From positions 1-61,558 of the forward strand of contig JAEZKL010000056.1 in NCBI GenBank assembly GCA_023415475.1: 61,558 bases of DNA, written 5' to 3'. How positions within the stretch are numbered: position 1 is the first letter of the stretch; each line of letters opens with the position of its first letter. Below the pieces are notes generated by a model. It was given only the letters and a program-made list of their open reading frames with translations, did not search any database and was not told the DNA's origin. Shown here piece by piece: positions 43,167 through 51,658 of the stretch. The stretch is from Bacillota bacterium (lineage in GTDB: Bacteria > Bacillota > Clostridia > Lachnospirales > Lachnospiraceae). Made by a program: the position numbers and the translations under genes.

Positions 43167-45734
43167 ATGAAGAAGATACTTAATAAGAATTTAATGATGT
43201 TTCTGGCATTGCTGCTCTTTATACCGATATTCGGTAATATGCAGATAAGCACTGCCAGTGCGGCGGCATCTCCTAAGCTTACAAAAAGCAAGGTAACTCT
43301 CGTTGGTAAGGGAGAAGTAGTAGATATTAATATCTCGAATAAAGTTGCCAAAAGTAAATATAAATGGACATCATCTGATACAAAGGTGGCCACAGTCTCC
43401 AGTAAAGGATTAGTGACATCGGTGGGTGGAGGCTCGGCGACGATCAAATGTGTCATTACATATCCTACAAAGAAGACAAAGACCCTATCCTGTAAGGTGA
43501 CGGTAACGGTACCTGCAGATGGAATATCCATCATAAATGCCAACCAGGTAAATGGAACAGTAACTATGCCGTTGGGCTCTACCTTGAACTTTGATTGTGC
43601 CGTAACGCCCGCTGGTTCGACCGATAAGACCTATTGGTATGTCACCAACGGAGATCCGAGCTGCATCAGCATTGATAATCCGACGGAAGGAATTGTTACA
43701 GCGAAAGCGGTCGGAACGGTTTCGCTTGAAGTGGCAGCTGCTGCCAGTGCGACAGAAGCGGCAGCTAAGAAAAGTAGCATAGATGCTTCAATCATTATAC
43801 AGGTTGTTGCACCTACGGCAACAGTTCAGAACGCGGAGATTATCAGCACGACGGAGCTCAGAATTACCTTCGACAGCCCGGTGAAGTCGGAAACCGTGCT
43901 TGGAAGTGATGGCAAGCTATCATCAAACATCGAGGTTTTAAGAAAGAATAATGCAAAGGGTGTCCTTGCTGCAGATCCGGGGACTCTGACCGGAAGCTTA
44001 TCGACAGACGGTAAGACACTGACAATTACTTCCTCAGGTACCTTCGAAGGAGAATACTATATTGTTTGTTCAAAAGATATTTTAACCACTGCAGGAGTGG
44101 CAATTAAAGAATTCAATAAAAAATTAACCTTTATTGATAATTATCCGCCGATGTATTTGAGAACAGCCGTGGATGATACTGGTTTCAAAGCATCGATTAT
44201 CTTCTCGGAGCCAATGGATTTCTCTGGCTTAAGTGTTACCAGACCTACAGTAAAGGATGGAAGCACAACCATGTCGTCTACGACATCGAATATAATAGGC
44301 AACCGTTTGAACTATGTTGCCAGTGAGGATAAGAAATCGCTGGTCATTGATCTTGTTAATATTGCCTCTACCGATTATGGCAAGGGCTTCTCTGTTGTAA
44401 TGTCAGGCTTAAAGGATATGGCTGGTAATTATATGGCTGGCAATTCTGTGGCTGGTAATTATACTATTTATGTTGATGTGTTTACGGATAATTCAAAAAA
44501 ATCTCAAGCCTTTCCCATAACGATTACCCGTACAGGTTATAACACAATAACAGCAACCTTTACTCGTTCAATCAGTTATGCAGGATTAATCCAGATTAAA
44601 AACGGAAGTATGATACCGGGTGTTATCGACGCCAATGACAACAAGAAGGTTAATTATACCTTGACCGAGACGGATGCTAATTTAACCGGATATAATCAGG
44701 TTAAGGTAATGATGTGGAATTCCTATAATGTAATTGAGACAGACACTTCCGCACAAACAGGTCGTGAAATGATGATTGATTTTTCAATTGATAGATCGAA
44801 CCCTGTTTTAACTTCCTTTGATTATGATATCAGTACAGCGACACTGACCTTGACCTACAACAAGGAAGTGACACTAGCGAATACAACCGGAACATTTACA
44901 ACCAGATTGACCACAATTACAAATGAGATCATCCCGGGCTCTAATGTAACCTTTACTTATATCCCGTACACCACAGATAAGAAGGTGATTAAGCTCAAAT
45001 TAACCAATATATCGACTCTCGGTTCCTATTCGATTAATCTGCCCAATGCCTTTGTGAATGACAGCTTTCGTAATCCGAGCTTAACACGGGATATCGTGGT
45101 AAACAATTCGACGGGTACTTCGAACGAGCTTCCCGCACCTATTAGCATCCAGCAGAATTCCTCGAATTTAAACCAGATTATTATAGAATTTGCGAACCGC
45201 TTAGATGATGCATCTGCAAGAAATGCGGCAAACTATTCCATCCCCGGAGTTAATATTATCTCCGCTGATTTGAATAAGAATACGAACAATGGCGGTGCAA
45301 CTGTAATCCTGACTCTGGCTGAGAATTCAATTGATGTTACCGTTGAACGTCCGGTCAAAATCAATGGAGTTATGGGATACAATAATAGCTTTACACCGCT
45401 AGTGGACTTCTCACAGATGGTGCTGTTAAAGGATACGAAGAAGCCTCGTCTGGCTAGTCTGATCTTTGATACAGTTACAAAGAATAGCATCAAGCTTAAC
45501 TTTGATGAGCCGATTACCGGTTCATTAACGGCAAGAGTCTCATTAACGAATAATTCAACCGTAATTCTCTCGCAATCCGTTATAGTTAGCGGGAATTCGG
45601 CTAACATAATTTTATCAAATTATGTTGACAGGGGTACCTCTTTAAAGATAGAGATATTAAACAATTTACTTGTCGATGCCAACGGTAATGCAGCGGCATT
45701 GGATGCAGTCTACTATATTAACGCAAACTATTAG
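43167..45734 (+). CDS. Large secreted protein with bacterial Ig-like domains
   Basis: 855 aa. Signal peptide MKKILNKNLMMFLALLLFIP with cleavage likely after ASAA (about residue 33). A Big_2 Ig-like domain follows (KYKWTSSDTKVATVSSKGLV and GGGSATIKC), and a second similar one is around residues 115-210. From ~220 on there are SbsA-like Ig repeats, each with an I-x-I-x-F-x-x-P pattern (LRITFDSPVKSE, ASIIFSEPMDF, IKLNFDEPIT). No LPXTG or membrane anchor is seen at the C-terminus. GGAGGAAGGAAG lies before the ATG. Probably an S-layer-like or matrix surface protein. Confidence 0.85.
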   Translation: MKKILNKNLMMFLALLLFIPIFGNMQISTASAAASPKLTKSKVTLVGKGEVVDINISNKVAKSKYKWTSSDTKVATVSSKGLVTSVGGGSATIKCVITYPTKKTKTLSCKVTVTVPADGISIINANQVNGTVTMPLGSTLNFDCAVTPAGSTDKTYWYVTNGDPSCISIDNPTEGIVTAKAVGTVSLEVAAAASATEAAAKKSSIDASIIIQVVAPTATVQNAEIISTTELRITFDSPVKSETVLGSDGKLSSNIEVLRKNNAKGVLAADPGTLTGSLSTDGKTLTITSSGTFEGEYYIVCSKDILTTAGVAIKEFNKKLTFIDNYPPMYLRTAVDDTGFKASIIFSEPMDFSGLSVTRPTVKDGSTTMSSTTSNIIGNRLNYVASEDKKSLVIDLVNIASTDYGKGFSVVMSGLKDMAGNYMAGNSVAGNYTIYVDVFTDNSKKSQAFPITITRTGYNTITATFTRSISYAGLIQIKNGSMIPGVIDANDNKKVNYTLTETDANLTGYNQVKVMMWNSYNVIETDTSAQTGREMMIDFSIDRSNPVLTSFDYDISTATLTLTYNKEVTLANTTGTFTTRLTTITNEIIPGSNVTFTYIPYTTDKKVIKLKLTNISTLGSYSINLPNAFVNDSFRNPSLTRDIVVNNSTGTSNELPAPISIQQNSSNLNQIIIEFANRLDDASARNAANYSIPGVNIISADLNKNTNNGGATVILTLAENSIDVTVERPVKINGVMGYNNSFTPLVDFSQMVLLKDTKKPRLASLIFDTVTKNSIKLNFDEPITGSLTARVSLTNNSTVILSQSVIVSGNSANIILSNYVDRGTSLKIEILNNLLVDANGNAAALDAVYYINANY

Positions 45735-45790
45735 TCTTTATAGTAAACAGTAAAATCCTTTACAGGATAACATATAACAAATGAGAGAAG

Positions 45791-45829
45791 GTGCTCTCAA
45801 AACCCATTAGGATTTTGAGAGCACTTTCT
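45791..45829 (+). terminator. Intrinsic terminator of the Ig-like protein gene
   Basis: GTGCTCTCAAAA (45791-45802), 10-base loop, TTTTGAGAGCAC (45813-45824), then TTTCT. Confidence 0.88.
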
Positions 45830-45883
45830 AATCATAGAAGGTAGAAATAGAAAAATAAGTATACTAAGGAGGTATCGCTGATT

Positions 45884-46270
45884 ATGTATGTATTTAAGGA
45901 TGAATTCCGCACCGGAATCGAAGACATTGACAGAGAACATCAGAAGCTATTTGAGATTGCAGACAAGGCATATGAGACCTTAATGGATGATTTTATACCG
46001 GATAAGTATGATTATATCGTAGAAATTCTGGGTGAATTAACCGATTATGCTATGACGCATTTTAAACATGAGGAAGAATATATGATGGGGATACGCTACA
46101 AGAAGCTGATCTCACATAAAGCAGAGCATGAAGAATTCATCGAGAAGATATCCGGCTATGACCTGACGGAGGTTGATGAAAGGCAAAAGGATGTAATTCT
46201 TGGACTACTGGATTTCCTGAATGACTGGCTGATACACCACATCCTCGAAAATGATAAGCAGATCGGATAA
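45884..46270 (+). CDS. Bacteriohemerythrin
   Basis: 128 aa single-domain hemerythrin that binds O2 at a non-heme di-iron centre. All iron ligands are present: His19 (DREHQKLF), His59 and Glu63 (HFKHEEE), His78 and His82 (SHKAEHEEF), His119 and Asp124 (HHILENDK). Length is typical. AAGGAGGTATCGCTGATT precedes the ATG. It converges on an [FeFe]-hydrogenase-like gene with only a shared terminator between them, so O2 scavenging or sensing for anaerobic metalloenzymes is a reasonable but unproven role. Confidence 0.95.
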   Translation: MYVFKDEFRTGIEDIDREHQKLFEIADKAYETLMDDFIPDKYDYIVEILGELTDYAMTHFKHEEEYMMGIRYKKLISHKAEHEEFIEKISGYDLTEVDERQKDVILGLLDFLNDWLIHHILENDKQIG

Positions 46271-46280
46271 CAGAGATCAT

Positions 46281-46311
46281 AAACAGAGAGGCAAAGCCTC
46301 TCTGTTTTATT
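46281..46311. terminator. Bidirectional terminator between hemerythrin and hydrogenase genes
   Basis: AAACAGAGAGGC (46281-46292), AAA, GCCTCTCTGTTT (46296-46307): perfect 12-bp stem with TAT following on the plus strand. Confidence 0.88.
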
Positions 46312-46319
46312 ATATTTAG

Positions 46320-47573
46320 TTATTCGAAGGTTCGCGTGAAGATTTCGCTCTTCTCAAGCAGGCTATCCACCGTGTCCAGACCGAGGCGATGTAGCAGCTC
46401 GACAACATAAGGGTTATCAATGGGAGTAGGATAAGGTGCGGCATTACCGTATTCTTCTACATGCTCTCTTCCAATCTCATGAGGTATGAGTACCCTGGGA
46501 CCACCGACACAACCACCGACACAGCCCATACCCTCGAAGAAGTTGGCAGTTGTATTACCCGAAAGCAGGTCGTTGATCATGGCTTTGCAGGCCGGAACAC
46601 CATCGGCCTGTTTCGTTTTAATTGAAATTTTACGGTTTGGGTTAAGGCGATCCAGAGTATTGCTGACCGCTTCGCTTACACCTCCGGTATGTGCATAGAT
46701 TCTGCCTGCTCGGGAGGAATGATCCTTTTCGCTTTCCTCCATCCTGGTAGGATCTATTTCCATTACATTAAAGATATCCTGCATCTCCTGAAAGGTGAGT
46801 ACGATGTCTACAGCACCGGCAATATCCTTTTCCTTGGCCTCTGCTTTTTTAGCAAGACAGGGTCCAATAAAGATGGTGAGGGCGTCCGGGTGCATGACCT
46901 TAACGGCACGTCCACTGGCAATCATCGGAGATACTGCCGGGGGAACATGAGGTATCAGATCTTTATAAATCTTGCGAATCATTGCTATCCACATTGGGCA
47001 GCAGCAGCTGGTAAGTTGATAGTCACTTTCGGTTTTGATATTCTTATCGAATTCCAGTGCTTCCTTCAGGGTTAATATATCGGCAAATAAAGCAACCTCA
47101 ATCATTCCGTCAAAGCCTACTGCTTTCAGGGCACTTCGTAGCTTTCCCGGTGTTACATCATTGCTGAATTGACCCAGAAAAGCCGGAGCGACTAGCGCAT
47201 ATACCAGCCCCTTGTGAGAGCGGATGGCCTGTAGGGCGGCAATTACATCCTTACTGCCGGACAGGTTTTTGGCACGACATTCCTGAATACAGATGGAGCA
47301 GCCGACACATAAGCTTTCGTCAATTACCATTTCTCCGGATTCTCCGGGATGAATAGCATGGAAGGGACAAACCTCTTCACAATTATGCTTACCGTCTTCA
47401 CACTGGCAATCACCGGAATACCAGATAATCGGATGCTTATCCGGATGTAGCAGGCAGTCAAGCTGATGGGTATCGTAAAGCTCCATTTTCTCAAGAAAGC
47501 TCATATCCTTTTCCTTTAGTGTTCTGACCAAAACCTCATAATACAACTCTTCGAATGTCTTCATTAGCGTCAC
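46320..47573 (-). CDS. [FeFe]-hydrogenase-like protein (HydA C-terminal domain with 2 x [4Fe-4S])
   Basis: 417 aa. Ferredoxin-like cysteines lie at 56, 58, 65, 69 (CQCEDGKHNCEEVC) and 89, 92, 95, 99 (CVGCSICIQEC). The H-cluster motifs are L1 LTSCCCPMW (~187-195), L2 GPCLAKKAEA (~237-246) and L3 FFEGMGCVGGCVGG (~345-358). L1 has one more Cys than the classic TSCCP. The protein is shorter than catalytic HydA and lacks the accessory N-terminal clusters, which resembles the group often seen as sensory or of unknown role. The start GTG at 47573 has AAAGGA 7 bases upstream; ATG at 47564 is possible. Confidence 0.85.
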   Translation of the reverse strand: MTLMKTFEELYYEVLVRTLKEKDMSFLEKMELYDTHQLDCLLHPDKHPIIWYSGDCQCEDGKHNCEEVCPFHAIHPGESGEMVIDESLCVGCSICIQECRAKNLSGSKDVIAALQAIRSHKGLVYALVAPAFLGQFSNDVTPGKLRSALKAVGFDGMIEVALFADILTLKEALEFDKNIKTESDYQLTSCCCPMWIAMIRKIYKDLIPHVPPAVSPMIASGRAVKVMHPDALTIFIGPCLAKKAEAKEKDIAGAVDIVLTFQEMQDIFNVMEIDPTRMEESEKDHSSRAGRIYAHTGGVSEAVSNTLDRLNPNRKISIKTKQADGVPACKAMINDLLSGNTTANFFEGMGCVGGCVGGPRVLIPHEIGREHVEEYGNAAPYPTPIDNPYVVELLHRLGLDTVDSLLEKSEIFTRTFE

Positions 47574-47975
47574 CGTAAAATCCTTTCCTCAATGTAACTA
47601 TCACTCTATTGTAACATTATTATAACCAAAACTTATGAAACAATCAGTTGTCCTTATTTTACGTGATGTTATATGTAAAATCTACTAAAAGATAATTCTG
47701 CATCTAATCTGGAAACAGCGTGGAAATCAGCTTGCCATATTATACTTTACTAGGATTTGTATTTGATTTATAATAGTAATTGTCCTTCCGGAGCGTTAAG
47801 TGCCGTGAAGCTACATAATAATTATGCAAGGGATCAAATGTTGGATATTGGATAGTGTTACAATATTAGGAAAATGAATATTTTCCAGAATTTTGTATAA
47901 TCTAACTCATGACAATAGAAAGATTACGAGGCATGCTTTCTATCACAGGAAAAATATAGAATATGGAGAAAAGAA
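47574..47975. other. Divergent intergenic region between hydrogenase-like and VanZ genes
   Basis: 400 AT-rich bases without a supported ORF. A plus-strand promoter candidate is TTTACT (47746-47751), 17 bases, TATAAT (47769-47774). A second TATAAT is at 47896-47901. Which of the two drives the VanZ gene is not clear. Confidence 0.45.
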
Positions 47976-48461
47976 TTGAAGGAACTGACCAAAAAGCGAT
48001 TAAAAAGAGCCGGCTGGCTTTTGTTTTATTTATATATTATTATGTTGTCTTATTTTTTGTTCTTCAGTGAGCATTACGGAAGGGGTTACACGGTAGAGAA
48101 TTATCGCTATAATCTACAGTTTTTCAAGGAAATCGAACGATTTATCCTATATCGGGAGCAGCTGGGGTTGGAGAGCTTTATCGTGAATATTCTGGGTAAT
48201 ATTTTAGCCTTTGCACCCTTTGGCTTCCTGCTGCCGTTAATTCATAAGAGGTATCGAAGTTTTTTTAAGATAATGTTTTTGAGTTTATTGTTCAGTCTTA
48301 CGGTAGAATTAATTCAATTATATTTGAAGGTAGGTATTTTTGATGTGGATGATCTTCTGTTGAATACGGTAGGAGGCTTATTAGGATATATTATCTTTGC
48401 TATATGCCACGCCTTTTATCGAAGTCTGAACAATAAGCAGAAGGTTAAGAGGGGGAATTAG
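47976..48461 (+). CDS. VanZ family membrane protein
   Basis: 161 aa. Four hydrophobic segments (about 12-30, 67-86, 91-112 and 125-145). NILGNILAFAPFGFLLPL and VELIQLYLKVGIFDVDDLLLN are the conserved VanZ blocks; the latter contains the family ExxQ and DxxDxxxN pattern. Start is TTG at 47976 with GGAG 7 bases upstream. VanZ proteins raise teicoplanin resistance in some enterococci, but most homologues have unknown roles. The next gene starts 2 bases after this stop. Confidence 0.88.
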   Translation: MKELTKKRLKRAGWLLFYLYIIMLSYFLFFSEHYGRGYTVENYRYNLQFFKEIERFILYREQLGLESFIVNILGNILAFAPFGFLLPLIHKRYRSFFKIMFLSLLFSLTVELIQLYLKVGIFDVDDLLLNTVGGLLGYIIFAICHAFYRSLNNKQKVKRGN

Positions 48462-48463
48462 GT

Positions 48464-48793
48464 ATGCGTATCAAGCGAAACAAGGAAATGATTCATTTCT
48501 CGGGGAGAAGACATACAAAGCTTGGGATCTGTTCCATGGTCATTGGCATTCTGTCCGTTCTGGGAATACTTGCTGCAAGCATTCTGTCCGGAATTAACAA
48601 TGGTCAGGGGGGCATTGGTCTTGGTGTAGCGGGAATAGGTCTGTTTGCACTGTCTGTTTTTGGCTTTGTACTTTCCTATAAGGCTTTTCAGAAGAAGGAT
48701 ATCTTTTATCGCTTCCCGATTATCGGAGCGGTTTTAAATGGTTTTATGACAATATTATTACTGGTGATCTATATACTTGGTATTGGTGGTTAA
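48464..48793 (+). CDS. Small integral membrane protein (DUF6142-like)
   Basis: 109 aa with a basic N-terminus (MRIKRNKEMIHFSGRRHTK) and three predicted membrane helices (about 20-42, 50-70 and 85-106). It resembles small Lachnospiraceae membrane proteins grouped as DUF6142 in my recollection. Function unknown. GAGGGGG lies upstream; it is tightly packed between vanZ-like and M29 peptidase genes and is probably co-transcribed with them. Confidence 0.65.
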   Translation: MRIKRNKEMIHFSGRRHTKLGICSMVIGILSVLGILAASILSGINNGQGGIGLGVAGIGLFALSVFGFVLSYKAFQKKDIFYRFPIIGAVLNGFMTILLLVIYILGIGG

Positions 48794-48819
48794 AAGAGAA
48801 GAGGAGGAAGGAAACCTAG

Positions 48820-50892
48820 ATGAAATATAATAAATTATTTAAAGACAATAATGAAGCAATTCAGGAAAGATATGAATTAGCATTAGAACGGATTGAATTG
48901 ATGGAGAAGGAGGAAAGTGTGCGTGAGCCCTTCCGTGACTACTTCCATAAGACAGCCGCTTTTGTACTCATGGTAAGACAGGTTGCAGCTATGACCTTGG
49001 AGGAACGAATATCGAAGCTCTCTCTTAAGGAGCAGCAAGGCTTAAATCATTCCTTATATGAGGATATCATCGGAGATAATTATCATTTCAGCTATGCAAA
49101 CCCGGCATATGCCTGTGAGAAGTTCGGCGACAAATTCGGTAAGCTGTTATCCTTCCTTACAACAGAGCTTCGCAGTATTATCGTCTATGCATACGAATGC
49201 AGGCTTTATGAGATAACCATTTATCTGGAGCTGTTGATTGAGATCTACAATTACTTCGAGGAAGAGGACGAATATACCTATAAAGACGTAAAGCGGGCTG
49301 TCTATGATTTTATGAGTGATTATTGTGAAGTACTTGTGGAAGGCCGGGTACGTGACTTGGTTGATCCGGAGCTGACCTTTGCAAGAGATATAATAATGGA
49401 AGCCGATCTCTCCGATCTTCGCTATCTTTATCAGTACGGTGAGTATATTACGGAAAATGAACTTAAGACGGCTGAATTTCTGAATTCTCTGCCGGAGGAG
49501 CAGCTACAGGCGATGGCGGATACATATACGGAAGGCTATCGCTTGGGATTTATAGCGAACAGGCTTGATTTGAGTAAGAAAGCTTATGTGAATATTCGTT
49601 ACCAGATCGGTTATGAGAGGATGGTACGTTTTGCAATTCATAATTTTAAGAAAATGGGTCTGGAGCCTACCATCTATCGTGCTGCTTATAATGCAGTCAA
49701 TAAGCTGCAGCATCTGAAGATAGGCTATCACGCGACCAGTCCGAATAAACAGTATGATTATGACCATCGCTTTGATATCGGATTATTTTTTGATAAAGCC
49801 TTCAAGGAGAAAAAGCTGGAGAGTCTAAGGAATGCTTTTGAGAATTATAAGAAGGCTGCCGGACTATATGCAGGACCGGCTGTTATCGAGGTGTTCGGTG
49901 AAGAGCTGTTTGCTCCGGAGGATAAGAAGGAGTCAGTGAAGCTGGATAAACGCCAGCAGAAGCTCTATGTGGAATACAATAATGATGAAAGCTTCGTAAG
50001 AAACGAGTATCTGAAGCTGGATGAGATCTCCTTTACCATTATCTCATACCCTGTACCCGAGATTGGTAAGGATTTTAATGAAATATTTGCAGAGACTGTG
50101 AAGGTAAATACACTGGACAGTAATCGTTACCAAAAGATCCAACAGCATATGATAGATGCTCTGGACCAGGGTGATTATGTTCATATTCTAGGTGAGGGGA
50201 AGAACCATACCGACCTCATGGTAAAGCTATATGAGCTGAAGGATAGCTCCAAGGAGACGATCTTTGAGAACTGTGTTGCCGATGTAAATATTCCGGTCGG
50301 GGAAGTATTCACATCACCGGTGTTGACCGGTACGAACGGGGTTCTCCATGTACCGAAGATTTACCTCAGAGATCTGGAGTATAATGAGCTGGAATTGACC
50401 TTCCGGGACGGACTGGTAGCTGAATATACCTGTGCGAACTTTAAAGATATCGAGAAGAATCGAAGCTTTATTAAAGAGAATTTATTATATAATCATGAAT
50501 ATCTACCCCTAGGTGAGTTCGCCATCGGAACCAATACGACAGCTTATATGATGGGTAAGAAATTCGATATCGCACCGAAGCTTCCGATCCTGATTGCCGA
50601 GAAGACCGGTCCTCATTTTGCCATAGGAGATACCTGTTATCACATGAGCGAGGAGACAGCGGTTTATAATCCGGATGGGAAGGAAATCGTGGCAAGAGAC
50701 AACGAAATCTCTGTTTTACGTATGACAGAACCCGCAAAGGCTTATTTTAACTGTCATACGGATATTACCCTTCCCTACGATGAGATTAAGGAAATTGCAG
50801 TGGTGAAGAAGGACGGAACCAGAATACCGATCATCCAGAACGCAAGATTTGTTTTGGAAGGAACAACAGAATTGAATGATGCCTTTAACTAG
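48820..50892 (+). CDS. M29 family aminopeptidase with long N-terminal extension
   Basis: 690 aa. The C-terminal ~340 residues show M29 (AmpS-type) metallopeptidase landmarks: NIPVGEVFTSPVLTGTNGVL, PLGEFAIGTN, IAEKTGPHFAIGDT and a late CHTDITLPYDE. These supply Glu, Glu, His, His and Asp metal ligands. Residues 1 to ~330 are helical and not recognised; classic M29 enzymes are ~410 aa, so this is a clear extension. GAGGAGG precedes the ATG. The ABC genes that follow start 29 bases downstream. Likely a cytoplasmic aminopeptidase. Confidence 0.85.
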   Translation: MKYNKLFKDNNEAIQERYELALERIELMEKEESVREPFRDYFHKTAAFVLMVRQVAAMTLEERISKLSLKEQQGLNHSLYEDIIGDNYHFSYANPAYACEKFGDKFGKLLSFLTTELRSIIVYAYECRLYEITIYLELLIEIYNYFEEEDEYTYKDVKRAVYDFMSDYCEVLVEGRVRDLVDPELTFARDIIMEADLSDLRYLYQYGEYITENELKTAEFLNSLPEEQLQAMADTYTEGYRLGFIANRLDLSKKAYVNIRYQIGYERMVRFAIHNFKKMGLEPTIYRAAYNAVNKLQHLKIGYHATSPNKQYDYDHRFDIGLFFDKAFKEKKLESLRNAFENYKKAAGLYAGPAVIEVFGEELFAPEDKKESVKLDKRQQKLYVEYNNDESFVRNEYLKLDEISFTIISYPVPEIGKDFNEIFAETVKVNTLDSNRYQKIQQHMIDALDQGDYVHILGEGKNHTDLMVKLYELKDSSKETIFENCVADVNIPVGEVFTSPVLTGTNGVLHVPKIYLRDLEYNELELTFRDGLVAEYTCANFKDIEKNRSFIKENLLYNHEYLPLGEFAIGTNTTAYMMGKKFDIAPKLPILIAEKTGPHFAIGDTCYHMSEETAVYNPDGKEIVARDNEISVLRMTEPAKAYFNCHTDITLPYDEIKEIAVVKKDGTRIPIIQNARFVLEGTTELNDAFN

Positions 50893-50921
50893 GATTTTAA
50901 CTAAAGTAGTGTGGGAGGGTT

Positions 50922-51638
50922 ATGATGTTAAGCATTAAGAATTTCTCAAAGAGCTATAAAAGTGACAAGAAGGCAGTGGATCAGTTGAACCTAGAAGTGA
51001 ATAAAGGGGATATCTTCGGGTTTATCGGACACAACGGAGCAGGAAAGACGACTACAATACGTTCCATTGCAGGAGTATTGGATTTTGAAGAAGGTGAGAT
51101 CACCATTGACAAAATCTCGATTAGGAAGGATCCGGTTGCCTGTAAGAAGATTACCGCATACATTCCCGATAATCCGGACCTGTATGAACATCTGACCGGA
51201 ATTGGGTATCTGAACTTTATCGGGGATATCTATGAGGTTAACCGTTTTGACCGCGAAACCTTAATTGAACGATACAGTGATGCCTTCGAGCTGACGCCGA
51301 ACCTGGGGGATACCATATCCTCCTATTCCCATGGTATGAAACAGAAGCTGGCAATCATCGCAGCGTTAATACATCGACCGAAGCTGCTGGTTTTGGATGA
51401 ACCCTTTGTCGGTCTTGACCCCAAAGCAGCCCATACCTTAAAGACCATTATGGCGCAGATGTGCCAGGAGGGTTGTGCAATATTTTTCTCCACTCATGTA
51501 CTTGAGGTGGCCGAAAAGCTCTGTAACAAAATTGCCATCATTAAAAATGGCAGATTAATTTCCTGCGGAACCACCGAAGAGGTCAAGGGTAACAACAGCC
51601 TTGAGGAAGTATTTATGGAGCTGATTGATGAAAAATAA
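50922..51638 (+). CDS. ABC transporter ATP-binding protein
   Basis: 238 aa. Walker A GHNGAGKTTTIR, Q-loop region AYIPDNPDLYEHLTG, signature SYSHGMKQKLAII, Walker B LLVLDEPFVGLDPKAA, and the switch His in FSTHVLEVAEKL. This is the CcmA/NatA-type ATPase that pairs with ABC-2 permeases. GGGAGGG upstream of the ATG pair at 50922/50925. The permease gene follows after 20 bases. Confidence 0.93.
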   Translation: MMLSIKNFSKSYKSDKKAVDQLNLEVNKGDIFGFIGHNGAGKTTTIRSIAGVLDFEEGEITIDKISIRKDPVACKKITAYIPDNPDLYEHLTGIGYLNFIGDIYEVNRFDRETLIERYSDAFELTPNLGDTISSYSHGMKQKLAIIAALIHRPKLLVLDEPFVGLDPKAAHTLKTIMAQMCQEGCAIFFSTHVLEVAEKLCNKIAIIKNGRLISCGTTEEVKGNNSLEEVFMELIDEK

Positions 51639-51658
51639 TTGAAAGGCATGGTATTAAT

